Notes under the pieces: generated by a model
What the model saw: the letters and a program-made list of their open reading frames with translations, nothing else
Told to the model about the DNA's origin: nothing
The model's database searches: none
Made by a program: the position numbers and the translations under genes
Origin: Deltaproteobacteria bacterium
GTDB taxonomy: Bacteria; Desulfobacterota; Desulfobacteria; Desulfobacterales; Desulfobacteraceae
DNA length: 5,248 nt
Assembly: GCA_003647385.1 (NCBI GenBank)
Contig: QMMT01000194.1
Coordinates: forward strand, 1-5,248
Direction: 5' to 3'
Part shown: positions 1-4,113 of the stretch, in pieces
Numbering within the stretch: the first letter of the stretch is position 1
Layout of the letters: each line of letters begins with the position of its first letter

Positions 1-189
1 ACCTGGAACTTCAGCGTGAATTTCAAAATTATCCCCATTTTCGTAAAGGTTCGTTCTCGGGGAGTTGCTCTCAATTTCCCATTTGTATCCAGATGATTGT
101 CCATAGCCACTGTTGAGATTGTTCAGTTTTTTTTGAAGAAGACTCATGGTCCCAAACAATCTGTCTAAATCACTTACTCTCGTAAACAT
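1..189 (-). CDS. Hsp20/alpha-crystallin small heat-shock protein, N-terminal part (runs off left edge)
   Basis: The first 63 codons of a small heat-shock protein are visible; the rest lies beyond the left edge. sHSPs are ATP-independent holdases that bind unfolding proteins in the cytosol. The N-terminus starts MFTRVSDLDRLFGTMSLLQ and the alpha-crystallin domain opens with PRTNLYENGDNFEIHAEVPG. Both stretches closely match the 148-aa sHSP at 2341-2787 (MFTRMSDINRMFGAMDLLQ; PRTNLYENGDTFEIRAEVPG), while the linker between them (residues about 21-43) differs, so the two look like duplicates. The start at 187-189 is fixed by a strong AAAGGAGGAAG ribosome binding site just upstream. A leader of about 265 bases separates it from the anchored sHSP gene, so it may be transcribed on its own. 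The family call is firm; the full length is unknown. Confidence 0.93.
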   Translation of the reverse strand, partial: MFTRVSDLDRLFGTMSLLQKKLNNLNSGYGQSSGYKWEIESNSPRTNLYENGDNFEIHAEVPG

Positions 190-310
190 AATTCTTCCTC
201 CTTTGATATGATAGTTGTCTTTTAATCAGGGAACAGATTCGATTGGTCGAAGCGACGCTTTCATGAAAGAGATCATGAACTTTTTTGGCTTTTAACCAGA
301 TCGCTGCTCC

Positions 311-332
311 CATAAATTCATCTTAATTTATG
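311..332. repeat. Perfect 8-bp inverted repeat in the fifth sHSP leader
   Basis: CATAAATT (311-318) and AATTTATG (325-332) are exact reverse complements separated by 6 bases. The dyad lies at or just after the expected transcription start of the candidate promoter at 336-363, where an operator or a leader hairpin would sit. Its AT-only arms make a weak RNA stem, so a protein-binding site is at least as likely. Confidence 0.5.
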
Positions 333-335
333 CCA

Positions 336-363
336 AAATTAATACCTATATTTTTCGTGTCAA
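336..363 (-). promoter_or_regulatory. Candidate sigma70-type promoter for the fifth sHSP gene
   Basis: On the minus strand a perfect TTGACA (358-363) is followed by an AT-rich stretch. With a 16-base spacer the -10 is TAATTT (336-341), which matches TATAAT poorly. The -35 is good and the -10 is weak, so this is a tentative call. I saw no sigma32-type (CTTGAA/CCCCAT) boxes and no CIRCE repeat. Confidence 0.33.
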
Positions 364-417
364 TACTGCTTTATTATTTTTTTTATTTTAGTAATGAAAT
401 TCTGAATATACTTATTA

Positions 418-435
418 AAAACAATGCATTTGTTT
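418..435 (-). terminator. Weak candidate terminator after the anchored sHSP gene
   Basis: On the minus strand, about 20 bases after the stop at 455, AAACAA (430-435) and TTGTTT (419-424) form a 6-bp stem around a 5-base loop and run into a short T tract. The stem contains only one G-C pair, so it would be an inefficient intrinsic terminator. It is the only terminator-like structure I see between this gene and the next sHSP. Confidence 0.22.
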
Positions 436-454
436 AATCATAAATCTTTTAAAA

Positions 455-1165
455 TCAGTTCTTTGGAAGTGTTATAATCACGCGGTCTTTCTCAGTTAAA
501 ATCTCTGCATCTTCCGCTTTTGTATTAGCAGGAATCGGTATTTGCCTTGAAAAAGTTTGTTTGATTTCATGTGTCCCAATGACCTGGTTTTTATTGTCTT
601 TTCTTTCTACCTTTTTATAAAATGTTCCATCAATGGAAATACCATTGTTACTGATATCTATGTTGAGACTGTTTGCTTCCAGATTTGGTACTTTAATGGT
701 CACAATAAATGCATCTTTTTGTTCCTTGGTTTCTACGGCAATATGGGTATCACTTTTGGTAAACCGCCTTCCTGTCCACTCATCCCAATAATTTTTGAGT
801 CGATTACGATTGTTACCACCCATTCTTTGTTCAAGTTCTCGGCTCAACCGAGCCATTTCCTTAAACGGATCAGTATTACTTGAAAAAAAATCATCGTTGA
901 AAAAGCGGTCAAATAATTCAAAGTTATCTTTTGTCTGGTTTTTAAGTTTTTGATTTAAATGGGATGAATACGTATCAAAACTGTCAAAATAAGAATTTGA
1001 TGGCTGCCGGTTGAAAAATAAAGTAACGAGAATAACACCCTGCACGAAGCAGACAATGGACAAAAAGGCCACAATCATTTTCCAGAACTGTCTTGATCGA
1101 TTTGATTTCATTTTTTTGATCCACTTTTTTAAAATACATCCTTTACAATAGCCCTGCCTCATCAT
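455..1165 (-). CDS. Membrane-anchored Hsp20/alpha-crystallin small heat-shock protein
   Basis: The product has up to 236 residues. A Lys/Arg-rich N-tail (about residues 13-29) precedes one hydrophobic segment (about 30-51, MIVAFLSIVCFVQGVILVTL), then a polar linker rich in Asp, Asn and Phe (52-135) and an alpha-crystallin domain (about 138-235, with IKVP at 157-160 and RQIPIP at 207-212, ending ITLPKN). The positive-inside rule places the C-terminal chaperone domain outside the inner membrane; this is an inference. The protein ends straight after the last beta strand, so the C-terminal I-x-I tail that bridges sHSP oligomers is absent, although the three complete upstream paralogues keep it. 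The start is unresolved. The first Met codons (1160-1165) have no ribosome binding site and lie in the loop of a perfect 18-bp hairpin. Met19 (1109-1111) has only a poor AAGTGG upstream but gives a more typical short tail before the anchor. Confidence 0.85.
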   Translation of the reverse strand: MMRQGYCKGCILKKWIKKMKSNRSRQFWKMIVAFLSIVCFVQGVILVTLFFNRQPSNSYFDSFDTYSSHLNQKLKNQTKDNFELFDRFFNDDFFSSNTDPFKEMARLSRELEQRMGGNNRNRLKNYWDEWTGRRFTKSDTHIAVETKEQKDAFIVTIKVPNLEANSLNIDISNNGISIDGTFYKKVERKDNKNQVIGTHEIKQTFSRQIPIPANTKAEDAEILTEKDRVIITLPKN

Positions 1166-1186
1166 CTTGGCAGGGCTATTGTAAAG
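1141..1186. repeat. Perfect 18-bp inverted repeat (hairpin) at the start of the anchored sHSP gene
   Basis: The arms at 1141-1158 (CTTTACAATAGCCCTGCC) and 1169-1186 are exact reverse complements with a 10-base loop at 1159-1168. In the minus-strand transcript the loop reads AAGATGATGA, so the two earliest ATG codons of the anchored sHSP sit in it and the downstream arm would encode its residues 3-9. No long T tract follows on either strand, so it is not a standard intrinsic terminator. It lies 42 bases after the stop of the 187-aa sHSP gene, so it may be an mRNA processing, stability or attenuation element, or control translation of the downstream gene. Confidence 0.85.
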
Positions 1187-1228
1187 AAATCATCTGGTTA
1201 ATTAAAAGGATTGCTCGTCAAAAATATC

Positions 1229-1792
1229 TCACGCATAATTAATCTGAATTTGTTTTACATTAGATCCTGTCAGCGCTTTTCTGGGTATAGTTATGGTTAG
1301 GACACCTTTCTTAAAACGTGCGTTGATTTTATCTTGATCAGCATCCTGCGGCAGCGACAATACTCTCTGAAATGAACCATAGGATCTTTCAATGCGATAA
1401 TAGTGCTTGTTTTTTTCTTCGACTGCCTGTTTTTTTTCACCAAAAATAGTCAGGGTATCGTTGGTGATTTGCAATTGAATATTTTTTTCATCGACACCCG
1501 GTATTTCAATACATATTGTGTACTCTTTTTCGGTTGCCCCAAGGTCCAACCGGGGTTTTAACAGACTGCTGGATATACCTTCCAGAAGGTTTGGTCTTTT
1601 TCCAAAAAAAGATCGTCCAAATCCATTGAAGGCTGTGTCAAAAAGACGGTCAATATCGTTGAGAGCATTTGATGACGGTGTCAAAATTGAATTTTTTTTC
1701 ATAGAATGACGCCGATTGACCGGAACCGCATGGCCGTCCCTGTCATCTTCCTTTTTAAACCAATTCCATGGTGCCAGTTTCTTTAAATCCAT
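1229..1792 (-). CDS. Hsp20/alpha-crystallin small heat-shock protein, 187 aa
   Basis: This is a complete cytosolic sHSP with an unusually long N-terminal arm (residues about 1-78), beginning MDLKKLAPWNWFKKEDD and carrying a second segment that resembles other sHSP N-termini (NDIDRLFDTAFNGFGRSFFG, 45-64). The alpha-crystallin domain spans about 80-171: IEIPGV at 95-100, the family signature ERSYGSFQRVLSLP at 135-148, and A158 to KKGVL (161-165) followed by TITIP. The C-terminal I-x-I motif is I182-Q-I184, which docks onto neighbouring dimers in sHSP oligomers. The start at 1790-1792 has an AAAGGAG site with good spacing. It is third in the putative operon, after a 113-base gap that holds a long inverted repeat. 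Of the four complete paralogues it looks closest to the classical bacterial form. It has no signal peptide or membrane segment. Confidence 0.95.
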   Translation of the reverse strand: MDLKKLAPWNWFKKEDDRDGHAVPVNRRHSMKKNSILTPSSNALNDIDRLFDTAFNGFGRSFFGKRPNLLEGISSSLLKPRLDLGATEKEYTICIEIPGVDEKNIQLQITNDTLTIFGEKKQAVEEKNKHYYRIERSYGSFQRVLSLPQDADQDKINARFKKGVLTITIPRKALTGSNVKQIQINYA

Positions 1793-1811
1793 TTTTATTC
1801 TCCTTTCAATA

Positions 1812-1881
1812 AACTTAAGGAGAGATGGGTTGCAAAAAACCTATACCAAATATTTCTTGCAACCCTTCATTCTCTTAGTTA
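1812..1881. repeat. Long imperfect inverted repeat between two sHSP genes
   Basis: GGGTTGCAA (1827-1835) and TTGCAACCC (1857-1865) are perfect complements around a 21-base loop. The pairing extends outward with a few bulges: AACTTAAGGAGAGATG (1812-1826 region) against CATTCTCTTAGTT (1868-1880 region). In the minus-strand transcript it begins about 25 bases after the stop of the 128-aa sHSP gene and ends just before the ribosome binding site of the 187-aa gene (about 1800-1806). No clear T tract follows, so a processing, stability or attenuation role is more likely than full termination. Confidence 0.65.
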
Positions 1882-1905
1882 TTTACGTTCAGACCAAACA
1901 AACTC

Positions 1906-2292
1906 TTAAGCAGCATTAATTTCAATCTGTCTGGGTTTAGCTTCTTCTGATTTGGATAGATGAAGCTTAAGGACCCCGTCTTTTAACTCTGCCTTAACTT
2001 TATCAACATCAATGGTCTGGGGTACAGAAAAACTTCTGACGTATTCAACATCACTGAACTCTTCCCAAGTTGATGACCCCCTGGTTTCGATCTTTCTTAC
2101 ACCGGATAATGACAATGTCCCATTATCAATGTTGACGGACACATCTTCTTTAACAACACCCGGCATATCTGCGTGCAACAGAATTTCATTATCATTTTCA
2201 TAAATATCAACTGCTGGAATGGCAGATCTCAAATCGCGTGTTTTTTCAATATTTTTTTCTTCGATTTTAGTAAGCTCTTTTCTTTCATTCAT
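1906..2292 (-). CDS. Hsp20/alpha-crystallin small heat-shock protein, compact 128 aa
   Basis: A complete, short sHSP whose N-terminal arm is only about 25 charged residues (MNERKELTKIEEKNIEKTRD) in place of the usual hydrophobic arm. The alpha-crystallin domain starts near AVDIYENDNEILLHADMPGV (27-46), continues through VRSFSVPQ (85-92) and A101-ELKDGVLKLHL, and ends with the C-terminal I-x-I motif I123-E-I125. In sHSPs the N-terminal arm helps set client binding and oligomer size, so this one may form smaller assemblies or join mixed oligomers; that is an inference. The start at 2290-2292 is set by a strong AGGAGG site. It lies 48 bases after the stop of the 148-aa sHSP gene on the same strand, which supports co-transcription. 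Confidence 0.95.
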   Translation of the reverse strand: MNERKELTKIEEKNIEKTRDLRSAIPAVDIYENDNEILLHADMPGVVKEDVSVNIDNGTLSLSGVRKIETRGSSTWEEFSDVEYVRSFSVPQTIDVDKVKAELKDGVLKLHLSKSEEAKPRQIEINAA

Positions 2293-2340
2293 GATAACCT
2301 CCTGATAATTATAAATGTGTTAAACTTTCCAAATCTTAGG

Positions 2341-2787
2341 TTAACCAATGGTTATCTGTTTGGGCTTGGCAACCTCTGATTTAGGAAGTGTGAGATACAA
2401 AATGCCATCTTTAAGTTGGGCTTCAACTTTATCCGCATCAACGTCATCGGGAAGTGTAAAACTTCTTGAAAAGGTGCTTGTTCCCCGTTCACTCCGGTGT
2501 ACCTTGTAACCATTCGGGGTGTCATCAGTTCGGGATCCGCTGATCTCAAGATAATTGCCCTGGATGTTCACATTTAAATCATCCTTTGCAATTCCCGGGA
2601 CTTCCGCTCTAATTTCAAAGGTGTCTCCGTTTTCATATAGATTGGTTCTCGGTGTGCTGGCCCTGAAAGTTAAACCAGGCACATCATCAAAGGATCTCCC
2701 AAAATCACCGAAAATTCGGTCCATTTTATTCTGGAGTAGATCCATGGCTCCGAACATTCTGTTGATGTCACTCATTCTAGTAAACAT
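2341..2787 (-). CDS. Hsp20/alpha-crystallin small heat-shock protein, 148 aa, first gene of the operon
   Basis: A complete sHSP of typical bacterial length. The N-terminal arm (1-45) has amphipathic MFTRMSDINRMFGAMDLLQN. The alpha-crystallin domain (about 46-137) begins PRTNLYENGDTFEIRAEVPG (46-65), has FSRSFTLP at 106-113 and A123-QLKDGILYLTLP, and the C-terminal I-x-I is I145-T-I147. The start at 2785-2787 is supported by AAAGGAG with an 8-base spacer. It is the promoter-proximal gene of the cluster and the close paralogue of the truncated gene at 1-189. The promoter at 2905-2932 would give it a leader of about 110 bases with stem-forming repeats (2822-2883). It is probably a cytosolic holdase that passes clients to the DnaK/ClpB systems, which are not present in this window. 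Confidence 0.96.
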   Translation of the reverse strand: MFTRMSDINRMFGAMDLLQNKMDRIFGDFGRSFDDVPGLTFRASTPRTNLYENGDTFEIRAEVPGIAKDDLNVNIQGNYLEISGSRTDDTPNGYKVHRSERGTSTFSRSFTLPDDVDADKVEAQLKDGILYLTLPKSEVAKPKQITIG

Positions 2788-2821
2788 AGTTCCGTCTCCT
2801 TTATTTTGTGGTTTTTGTTTA

Positions 2822-2883
2822 GGACCCTTAAGCCATCCTTAAAACTTTACTTAAGTTGCTGAATAAACATGGCTTTTAAGTCC
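2822..2883 (-). promoter_or_regulatory. Stem-forming repeats in the sHSP operon leader
   Basis: Read on the minus strand, GGACTTAAAAGCC (2871-2883) can pair with GGCTTAAGGGTCC (2822-2834), leaving a two-base internal mismatch and two G-U pairs. Inside the loop, CTTAA (2838-2842) and TTAAG (2851-2855) form a second small stem. The structure sits between the predicted transcription start (about 2898) and the ribosome binding site (about 2795-2801) but does not cover that site, so a simple thermometer that masks the ribosome binding site is not supported. A 5' stability hairpin is an alternative. Confidence 0.35.
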
Positions 2884-2904
2884 TGCCATTTGCTTTTGAA
2901 ATGT

Positions 2905-2932
2905 AAAATATGCATAAAAATATAGATGTCAA
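2905..2932 (-). promoter_or_regulatory. Candidate sigma70-type promoter of the sHSP operon
   Basis: On the minus strand a perfect TTGACA (2927-2932), a 16-base AT-rich spacer and TATTTT (2905-2910, 4 of 6 consensus bases) lie about 120 bases before the first sHSP start. This resembles a vegetative promoter rather than a heat-shock sigma32 one; no CTTGAA/CCCCAT pair or CIRCE element was seen nearby. Heat control, if present, may therefore act after transcription starts or through an unrecognised operator. Confidence 0.5.
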
Positions 2933-2961
2933 TATAATTTTCATTACTATTTATTTTTTTA

Positions 2962-2990
2962 TTGATACGATAATTAATTTGCTTTATTTT
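2962..2990 (+). promoter_or_regulatory. Candidate divergent promoter reading right
   Basis: TTGATA (2962-2967), a 17-base spacer and TATTTT (2985-2990) match 5 of 6 and 4 of 6 consensus bases. It is back to back with the sHSP operon promoter and would start transcription near 2997, just before the weak GGAG of the small ORF at 3013. AT-rich DNA produces such matches by chance, so confidence is low. Confidence 0.3.
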
Positions 2991-3012
2991 TTTTTACCAA
3001 TGGAGATTTGGA

Positions 3013-3207
3013 TTGATGAACAGATTGGAAAAGACAACAAAAGATTTTTCATTAGATGTTCTTGTAGAATTTTCCATAAAGCGTCTGCCCCCGGTGATAA
3101 TTAATTACCCTCCAGGTATCGTGGATAATCATACTTGGGATAAAAAATCTTTCACTTATAGTACATTCCCGGATAAGTTATATGACATAAAATCAATAGG
3201 GTTTTAG
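3013..3207 (+). CDS. Possible small hypothetical protein, about 63-64 aa
   Basis: An open frame starts with TTG at 3013 or ATG at 3016 and ends at 3207. I do not recognise the product. It is mixed polar and hydrophobic, has no Cys, signal peptide or membrane segment, and has a Pro-rich centre (KRLPPVIINYPPGIV). A GGAG (3002-3005) lies 7 bases before the TTG and 10 before the ATG, and a possible promoter lies at 2962-2990. Against it, a competing frame from ATG 3000 overlaps its first third and the ribosome binding site is weak. It could be a real divergent small gene, a degraded remnant or chance. Confidence 0.28.
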   Translation: MMNRLEKTTKDFSLDVLVEFSIKRLPPVIINYPPGIVDNHTWDKKSFTYSTFPDKLYDIKSIGF

Positions 3208-3328
3208 AAAAAGTTAATATGAGAAGTTATCTCGGTCCATTACAGAAATTATAAAATTTATTATATCATCCATACCCTGTTATATCAGTCATTTCAGGCA
3301 AAAATGAGATGGGCTGAAAAAAAATTAT

Positions 3329-3343
3329 TGTCACATATTGACA
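3329..3343. promoter_or_regulatory. TGTCA-N5-TGACA dyad, possible operator
   Basis: TGTCA (3329-3333) and TGACA (3339-3343) form a perfect 5-bp dyad with a 5-base centre. The right half is part of the TTGACA box of the candidate promoter at 3338-3365. A dimeric regulator binding here would block that promoter. No regulator gene is visible in the window, so the assignment is speculative. Confidence 0.3.
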
Positions 3344-3365
3344 TGACCTTTTTGATAATTAAATT
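3338..3365 (+). promoter_or_regulatory. Candidate promoter for the small-ORF pair
   Basis: A perfect TTGACA (3338-3343), a 16-base spacer and TAAATT (3360-3365, 4 of 6) could drive the frameshifted ORF at 3471 and the zinc-ribbon gene at 3683. The leader would be about 100 bases before the first ORF. Confidence 0.3.
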
Positions 3366-3470
3366 AGGAAAAAGCAGAGATAAAACTGTGGTAACATAGA
3401 GTCAATTTAGCGAGATTCTGACACAAAAATAATTTACGAAGATTGGATTAATTGCGAGATGTAAGAAAAT

Positions 3471-3693
3471 ATGACAAAAGAATATTATAGAAAAACAAAA
3501 AATCTCTCGATTTAAAGTTTTCTATGATGAAGATTTAAATTCGGAAGACAAACTTGAATTGTTTAGCTTCAAAAAAAACTTTGGCAAACCATCCGGGGGG
3601 AGAAATAGGATTAAGCAAAATGGGTATATCCTAGCCTGGCTTAAATATCTAACGAAACATAAAAATATTAAAGGAGAATACTATGTCTTATGA
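3471..3693 (+). pseudogene. Small hypothetical protein, apparently frameshifted at an A-run
   Basis: ATG at 3471 opens MTKEYYRKTKNLSI and then stops at 3513. The overlapping +1 frame is open from 3475 to a stop at 3691-3693 and reads like real protein (RFKVFYDEDLNSEDKLELF, then GKPSGGRNRIKQNGYILAWL and ending NIKGEYYVL), but it has no ATG, GTG or TTG near its left end. Removing one A from the A6 run at 3497-3502 joins the two into a basic protein of about 73 residues. Its stop overlaps the start of the zinc-ribbon gene by 11 bases and its last codons contain that gene's ribosome binding site, a layout typical of coupled genes. It could be a recent pseudogene, a sequencing indel, a slippage-controlled gene or chance. 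I do not recognise the family. Confidence 0.42.
3670..3676 (+). promoter_or_regulatory. Ribosome binding site of the zinc-ribbon gene
   Basis: AAAGGAG with a 6-base spacer to the ATG at 3683 is the main evidence that the 56-codon ORF is translated. It lies inside the last codons of the preceding frameshifted ORF. Confidence 0.75.
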
Positions 3694-3853
3694 TAATTGT
3701 TTGGGGTGTGGCGTTTTATTACCTCCCAATGTTTATGAATGTCCTATTTGTGGGTATGATAATAGTTTTGATCAATATCATGATATATCAATCGATGACG
3801 AATTCCTGAATGATTTTAACGATACGTTCAATCCGGAAAATAAACCTGGCTAA
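3683..3853 (+). CDS. Small zinc-ribbon protein, 56 aa
   Basis: A short gene with an ideal ribosome binding site. The product starts MSYDNCLGCGVLLPPNVYEC and has two CxxC knuckles, C6-x2-C9 and C20-x2-C23, in the spacing of a rubredoxin-like or zinc-ribbon fold that holds one zinc ion. The sequence CPICGYDN at the second knuckle is typical of such ribbons. The rest (24-56) is acidic, with many Asp residues and no further Cys, so it may be a flexible tail that contacts a partner. Stand-alone ribbons of this size often act as adaptors or nucleic-acid/protein-binding modules; nothing here names a partner. It begins inside the end of the frameshifted ORF at 3471-3693 and is followed after 260 bases by the universal stress gene. 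Confidence 0.78.
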   Translation: MSYDNCLGCGVLLPPNVYECPICGYDNSFDQYHDISIDDEFLNDFNDTFNPENKPG

Positions 3854-3929
3854 TAGTTAAATAGAAGTAGCTATTAAATAAAGATTTTAGATTTGATCTG
3901 CATCAGTTAAAATATGCAAAAAATAATAC

Positions 3930-3959
3930 TTGCAGACACTTGCATGAAAATATTATAAT
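3930..3959 (+). promoter_or_regulatory. Candidate promoter of the universal stress protein gene, with ACTTGCA direct repeats
   Basis: A perfect TATAAT (3954-3959) lies 18 bases after a weak TTGCAG -35 (3930-3935). ACTTGCA occurs twice, at 3928-3934 and 3938-3944, exactly 10 bp apart, so two copies face the same side of the helix over the -35 region. That arrangement suits an activator that compensates for the weak -35. The start would be near 3966, leaving a leader of about 148 bases. Confidence 0.45.
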
Positions 3960-4100
3960 ATAGGCTCACTTTAAGCGATGCTGTTATTCCTTTTCGATAG
4001 CTATAGATTTCTTGTTTTTACCCTGGACAAACCACATACTGGACGAATCACCTACGGAAAGCACAAGTCATATTTTTCTCACTATAAATAACTTTAAGAA

Positions 4101-4107
4101 AAGGAGG
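4101..4107 (+). promoter_or_regulatory. Ribosome binding site that sets the universal stress protein start
   Basis: AAGGAGG with a 6-base spacer to ATG 4114 is the only good site here. The reading frame stays open upstream to a TTG at 4012, but that start has no ribosome binding site and would add 34 residues with no UspA character, so 4114 is chosen. Confidence 0.85.
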
Positions 4108-4113
4108 AGAATT

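Larger units (their letters stand above)
190..454 (-). promoter_or_regulatory. Leader region of the fifth sHSP gene, rich in short palindromes
   Basis: This 265-base gap has no credible gene. Read on the minus strand it contains a TTGACA box (358-363), a perfect 8-bp inverted repeat (311-318 with 325-332), a TCATGAA direct repeat (261-267 and 273-279), a TTTCATGAAA palindrome (259-268), an AAGCGACGCTT palindrome (250-260) and a TTCGA-TTGG-TCGAA dyad (238-251), before the ribosome binding site at about 194-203. Transcription from the TTGACA box would give a leader of roughly 140 nt that could fold. Leaders of bacterial sHSP genes often carry RNA thermometers, but I could not find a convincing pairing that masks the ribosome binding site here. 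Confidence 0.4.
3208..3470. other. AT-rich gene-free stretch
   Basis: I see no supportable gene on either strand. The only notable content is the TGTCA-N5-TGACA dyad with an overlapping TTGACA box (3329-3365). A 32-codon frame from ATG 3304 has no ribosome binding site and is probably chance. Confidence 0.6.

Noticed and set aside
557..2842. Plus-strand open frames opposite the sHSP genes (for example 557-883, 1518-1709, 2012-2203, 2555-2842).
   Set aside because: They are antisense or shifted shadows of clear Hsp20 genes, with no ribosome binding sites or recognisable domains.
2910..3104. A 64-codon plus-strand frame starting MHKNIDVNII.
   Set aside because: Its first half is low-complexity AT-rich promoter DNA giving an Ile/Phe run, it has no ribosome binding site and it overlaps the sHSP promoter.
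3304..3402. A 32-codon plus-strand frame starting MRWAEKKLLSHID.
   Set aside because: No ribosome binding site, very short, and it overlaps the candidate promoter; probably chance.
3580..3645. Resemblance to a c-di-GMP-I (GEMM) riboswitch: GGCAAACC, then GCAAA, then TAGCCTGGCT in order before the zinc-ribbon gene.
   Set aside because: The stems between the motifs do not match the GEMM fold: GCAAA falls inside a TAGGAT/ATCCTA loop rather than in the GACGCAAAGCC context. The region is also better explained as coding in the frame ending at 3693. An Infernal search with RF01051 would settle it.
3859..3880. AATAG/CTATT stem after the zinc-ribbon gene as a terminator.
   Set aside because: Only a 5-bp AT-rich stem with no following T tract; too weak to call.
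4012..4113. Extending the universal stress protein to a TTG start at 4012.
   Set aside because: There is no ribosome binding site there, the added residues do not resemble a UspA N-terminus, and ATG 4114 has a near-ideal AAGGAGG.
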